Made by a program: the position numbers and the translations under genes. Of a DNA stretch of 64,000 nucleotides, positions 61,673 through 64,000 are shown one piece after another. Location: positions 1 through 64,000 of the forward strand of contig JAAEQC010000102.1 in the NCBI GenBank assembly GCA_024231905.1, given 5' to 3'. Numbering within the stretch: the first letter of the stretch is position 1; each line of letters begins with the position of its first letter. A model generated the notes under the pieces. The model ran no database searches. It worked only from the letters and a program-made list of their open reading frames with translations, and was not told the DNA's origin. The stretch is from a bacterium (GTDB lineage: Bacteria; Krumholzibacteriota; Krumholzibacteriia; LZORAL124-64-63).

Positions 61673-61701
61673 TTGACCTTGCCGCCCGCAGGGGCTAGAA
61701 T
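61673..61701 (+). promoter_or_regulatory. Promoter of the fumarase operon
   Basis: TTGACC (61673-61678) and TAGAAT (61696-61701) are 17 bp apart. The start point would be near 61708, with a ~50-nt leader. This is one of the best promoter matches of the window. Confidence 0.7.
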
Positions 61702-61758
61702 CCGCACGTCTTATCGCGATTCCGGACGGCATGGTCCCCAGCCCTGCGAGGCACATCC

Positions 61759-62649
61759 ATGGAAGCCAAGGTCCTCCAGAAGCATCTGCTTGAACTCATC
61801 CGCCGCACTTCCGCCGAATTGCCATCCGACGTGGTCGAGTCCGTCGATCGCGGTTGGCGGCGGGAGAAGAAGGATTCCACCGGCAAGTACGCCCTGAAGG
61901 TCATCCGCGACAACATCGTCATGGCCAAGGACAAGTCCCAACCCCTGTGCCAGGACACCGGTACGATCATCTGCTACGCCGACCTTCCGGCCTGGTGCGA
62001 CGAACGCACCTTCCGCAAGGCCTACGAGTGGGCGGTGGTCAAGGCCACCAAGGTGGGTTACCTGCGCCAGAACTCGGTGGACTCCATAACCGGCGTCAAC
62101 TCGGGCACCAACCTGGGTCCCGGCAATCCGGGCTACCACTTCCATCCGGCCCAGGGCAAGTCCCTCAAGGTGCGGATGATGCTCAAGGGCGGCGGATCCG
62201 AGAACATGAGCGTCCAGTACGCCCTGCCCCACAACGGGCTGGGCGCTGGGCGGGACCTGGAGGGCGTGCGGCGCGTCCTGCTGGACGCGGTGCTCCAGGC
62301 CCAGGGCAAGGGCTGCGGTCCGGGCATCCTGGGCGTGTGCATCGGCGGCGACCGGGGCACGGGCTACGCGGCGGCCAAGGAGGAGCTCTTCCGCCTGCTC
62401 ACCGACGAGAACGAGGACCCGCGCCTGCGCAAGCTGGAGAAGCGGATCATGAAGGAGGCCAACGGACTGGAGATCGGTCCCATGGGCTTCGGCGGCAAGA
62501 CCACGATCCTGGGCGCCAAGATCGGGCACCGGAACCGGGTCCCCGCCTCGTTCTTCGTCACGGTGGCCTACATGTGCTGGGCCTTCCGCCGCAACGGCTT
62601 CGTCCTGAGCGAGGGCGGCCGCATCTCCCGCTGGCTCTACGACTCCTAG
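61759..62649 (+). CDS. Class I fumarate hydratase, alpha subunit
   Basis: 296 residues. The Fe-S class I fumarase/tartrate dehydratase alpha chain shows cluster Cys in PLCQDTGTIICYAD and GKGCGPGILGVCIGGDR, plus GVNSGTNLGPGNPGYHFHP and GFGGKTTILGAKIG. With the beta subunit it interconverts fumarate and malate in the citric acid cycle; the related tartrate dehydratase is an alternative. The [4Fe-4S] enzyme is oxygen-sensitive. The start ATG lacks a strong ribosome site (GCGAGGCACATCC upstream). The beta gene begins 12 bp after the stop. Confidence 0.9.
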   Translation: MEAKVLQKHLLELIRRTSAELPSDVVESVDRGWRREKKDSTGKYALKVIRDNIVMAKDKSQPLCQDTGTIICYADLPAWCDERTFRKAYEWAVVKATKVGYLRQNSVDSITGVNSGTNLGPGNPGYHFHPAQGKSLKVRMMLKGGGSENMSVQYALPHNGLGAGRDLEGVRRVLLDAVLQAQGKGCGPGILGVCIGGDRGTGYAAAKEELFRLLTDENEDPRLRKLEKRIMKEANGLEIGPMGFGGKTTILGAKIGHRNRVPASFFVTVAYMCWAFRRNGFVLSEGGRISRWLYDS

Positions 62650-62661
62650 GAGGATTGGATC

Positions 62662-63228
62662 ATGCTGCTCGAAGCACCCTTCACCGAAGAGAAGATCCGC
62701 GCCCTCAAGGTAGGCGACCAGGTGGAGATCACCGGGCTCGTCTTCACGGGACGGGACGCATTCCACAAGTACCTCCACGACGGCGGCAAACCGCCGGTGG
62801 ACCTGAAGAACAGCATCGTCTACCACTGCGGACCCGTGGTGGTGAAGGAAGGCGGCAAGTGGGTCGTCAAGGCCGCCGGGCCCACCACCAGCATCCGCGA
62901 GGAGCCCTACCAGGGACCGCTCATGGAGCAGTACGGCATCCGGGCCGTCATCGGCAAGGGGGGCATGGGCCCCAAGACGCTCGAGTACTGCCGCAAGGTG
63001 GGTGGGGTGTACTTCCACGCCATCGGCGGCGCGGCACAGGTGCTTGCCGAACGGGTCGTCGCGGTGGAAGGCGTCCACCTGGCCGAGAAGTTCGGGGCGC
63101 CGGAGGCCGTGTGGGAGTTCCGGGTGGACCGTTTCCCGGTAGTGGTGACCATGGATTCCCACGGTGGCTCCCTGCACGAGAAGGTGCTGGCCGAGTCGGA
63201 AGCCAATTTCCGCAAGCTGGTGGACTAG
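62662..63228 (+). CDS. Class I fumarate hydratase, beta subunit
   Basis: 188 residues from the ATG at 62662 (AGGAGG box). Typical features: GDQVEITGLVFTGRDAFHKYL, NSIVYHCGPVVV, AAGPTTSIREEPY, VIGKGGMGPKT and FHAIGGAAQVLAERV. It forms the C-terminal swivel part of the two-chain enzyme. Together with the alpha subunit it supplies fumarase for the TCA cycle. The Wzz-like gene follows at 34 bp. Confidence 0.92.
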   Translation: MLLEAPFTEEKIRALKVGDQVEITGLVFTGRDAFHKYLHDGGKPPVDLKNSIVYHCGPVVVKEGGKWVVKAAGPTTSIREEPYQGPLMEQYGIRAVIGKGGMGPKTLEYCRKVGGVYFHAIGGAAQVLAERVVAVEGVHLAEKFGAPEAVWEFRVDRFPVVVTMDSHGGSLHEKVLAESEANFRKLVD

Positions 63229-63262
63229 TTCCGCCGAGGAAGAACCCAAGCGAGGAGCGCGC

Positions 63263-64000
63263 GTGAACCACGAGACGTCCGGCGGCCCTGCCCAGGCGCA
63301 GACCCGTCCGCTGACCCTGCCGTCCATCCTGAACGTTCTCTGGCGGGCGCGCCTGCTGGCGGGGCTGGTGACCCTCGCCGGCGTGCTGGCCGGGGTGGCC
63401 TACGGTATCCTCGCCCCGCGCATGTACGAGGCCACGGGCCAGGTGCGGCCGGGCGTGGTGAGCTTCGCGGGCGACGGCACACCCCTGCGCGAGTCGGCGC
63501 TGAAGGACGTGGTGCGCTGGTTCCGCAGCAACCTCTTCTGGCCGGTCATGCGGGAACTGCCGGACTTCGCCGATCGTAAGACGGCCCCGGTCATCGACGC
63601 GGAGTTCATTCCCGCGGGCGTGCAGTTCGACGCGGGCGGCGACGTCATCATCCTGACCACCTTCGACCAGGATGCGGCCCGGGCGGTCACCATCCTCAAC
63701 GAATCGGTCAAGGCCTTCAACCGGAGGGCCGAGGAGGACACCCTCCGCGGCACCATCGCCCTGACCCGGGGCGGCGCGCTGGTACGGCAGGCCAAGATTC
63801 AGGCGGACCTGGACTTCATCGCCGCCAAGACGGCGCGGAACTCCTTGGCCATCGCGGCTCAGGAACGCGAACTGGCCCAGGTGGAGACCCGTTCCACGCG
63901 GCTGGACATGCGCCTGGAGCGCCTGGCCCAGTCCCGAGCCACGCGTGAGCGGGCGGTGGTGGCCACCGAAGCCGAGGCCGAGGCCGCCCGGGGTCGCCTG
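63263..64000 (+). CDS. Wzz/chain-length-determinant-like membrane protein (3' partial)
   Basis: The frame is open from the GTG at 63263 (GAGGAG box) to the last base, 246 codons, and continues beyond the window. Residues ~20-55 contain LPSILNVLWRARLLAGLVTLAGVLAGVAYGILAPRMYEATGQV, the first helix and Wzz-type start of polysaccharide co-polymerases. From ~residue 125 a long helical coiled coil rich in Ala, Glu and Arg runs to the end (QVETRSTRLDMRLERLAQ). These proteins sit in the inner membrane and set chain length in O-antigen or capsule export. A tyrosine-kinase domain may follow outside the window. Confidence 0.68.
   Translation, partial: MNHETSGGPAQAQTRPLTLPSILNVLWRARLLAGLVTLAGVLAGVAYGILAPRMYEATGQVRPGVVSFAGDGTPLRESALKDVVRWFRSNLFWPVMRELPDFADRKTAPVIDAEFIPAGVQFDAGGDVIILTTFDQDAARAVTILNESVKAFNRRAEEDTLRGTIALTRGGALVRQAKIQADLDFIAAKTARNSLAIAAQERELAQVETRSTRLDMRLERLAQSRATRERAVVATEAEAEAARGRL

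Noticed and set aside
1..64000. CRISPR arrays, tRNA or rRNA genes, IS elements, att sites
   Set aside because: No regularly spaced repeats, no T-loop plus acceptor arrangement, no rRNA-like sequence and no transposase or integrase were found on reading both strands.

Overview
The window is about 64 kb of densely coding, very GC-rich bacterial DNA (roughly 68-70% G+C by eye). It holds about 53 genes on both strands, with short intergenic gaps and many stop/start overlaps (GTGA, ATGA, TTGA, TGATG). No rRNA, tRNA, IS element, CRISPR array or prophage signature was seen. The best taxonomic clue is a secreted C39-like protein ending in an NPFNPATTI / FlgD-like sorting module (7934-8866), typical of the Fibrobacteres-Chlorobi-Bacteroidetes (FCB) superphylum and its uncultured relatives. 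With the high G+C, solitary MqnD (menaquinone by the futalosine route), ThyX, homodimeric pyruvate dehydrogenase E1 and kynurenine 3-monooxygenase, this suggests a Gram-negative, respiring FCB-group candidate lineage such as Krumholzibacteriota or Eisenbacteria. That placement is inference.

Layout. 1-7.8 kb: a Cu/Zn-type permease with a metal-binding domain (5' end cut off), a thioredoxin-like protein, FapA-like protein, sirtuin, HDOD protein, ThrE-type exporter and an MFS carrier. 7.9-12.3 kb: the sorted C39-like protein, a POT peptide transporter with a large inserted domain, a membrane protein of unknown role, and a decayed TehA/SLAC1-family transporter. 12.3-18.7 kb: a membrane spermidine-synthase-like protein paired with an M2 (ACE-like) peptidase homologue that has lost all its zinc ligands, then MqnD and a secreted protein. 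18.8-25.3 kb: an envelope cluster of TPR protein, GT9, GT4, a small protein, a NamZ-like exo-muramidase and a MurU-AmgK fusion, which looks like a compact peptidoglycan-sugar recycling module. 25.4-38.3 kb: a DsbD-alpha-like lipoprotein with a redoxin, MalQ with an MFS carrier, a nuclease-fold lipoprotein, ThyX, long-form urocanase, a DUF3667 protein, a DDAH-like hydrolase and a large BNR/sortilin-like protein. 38.3-44.8 kb: flavin reductases, RarD, VOC protein, NSS transporter, a DUF134 regulator with a NifX-like partner, and a membrane-anchored reductive-dehalogenase-like Fe-S protein. 44.8-50.3 kb: the pyruvate dehydrogenase operon aceE-aceF-lpd. 50.4-64 kb: YIP1 protein, a C1-type peptidase, an S41 protease with a degenerate M23-like front domain, a PD40 lipoprotein, kmo with a saccharopine-dehydrogenase-like gene, pilT with a multi-domain partner, two-subunit fumarase, and a Wzz-like protein cut by the window edge.

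Regulation. Several promoters share a recognisable pattern (TTGaCc or TTGCC-, 16-18 bp, then TAtaAT, CATAaT or TAgAAT). Best supported are those before the C39-like gene, the VOC gene, DUF134, the PDH operon and fumarase. Two perfect palindromes stand out: a 14-bp operator at the predicted start point of the DUF134 operon, and a 26-bp palindrome that overlaps the ribosome-binding site of the reductive-dehalogenase-like gene. All functional calls come from reading the sequence, without database searches.
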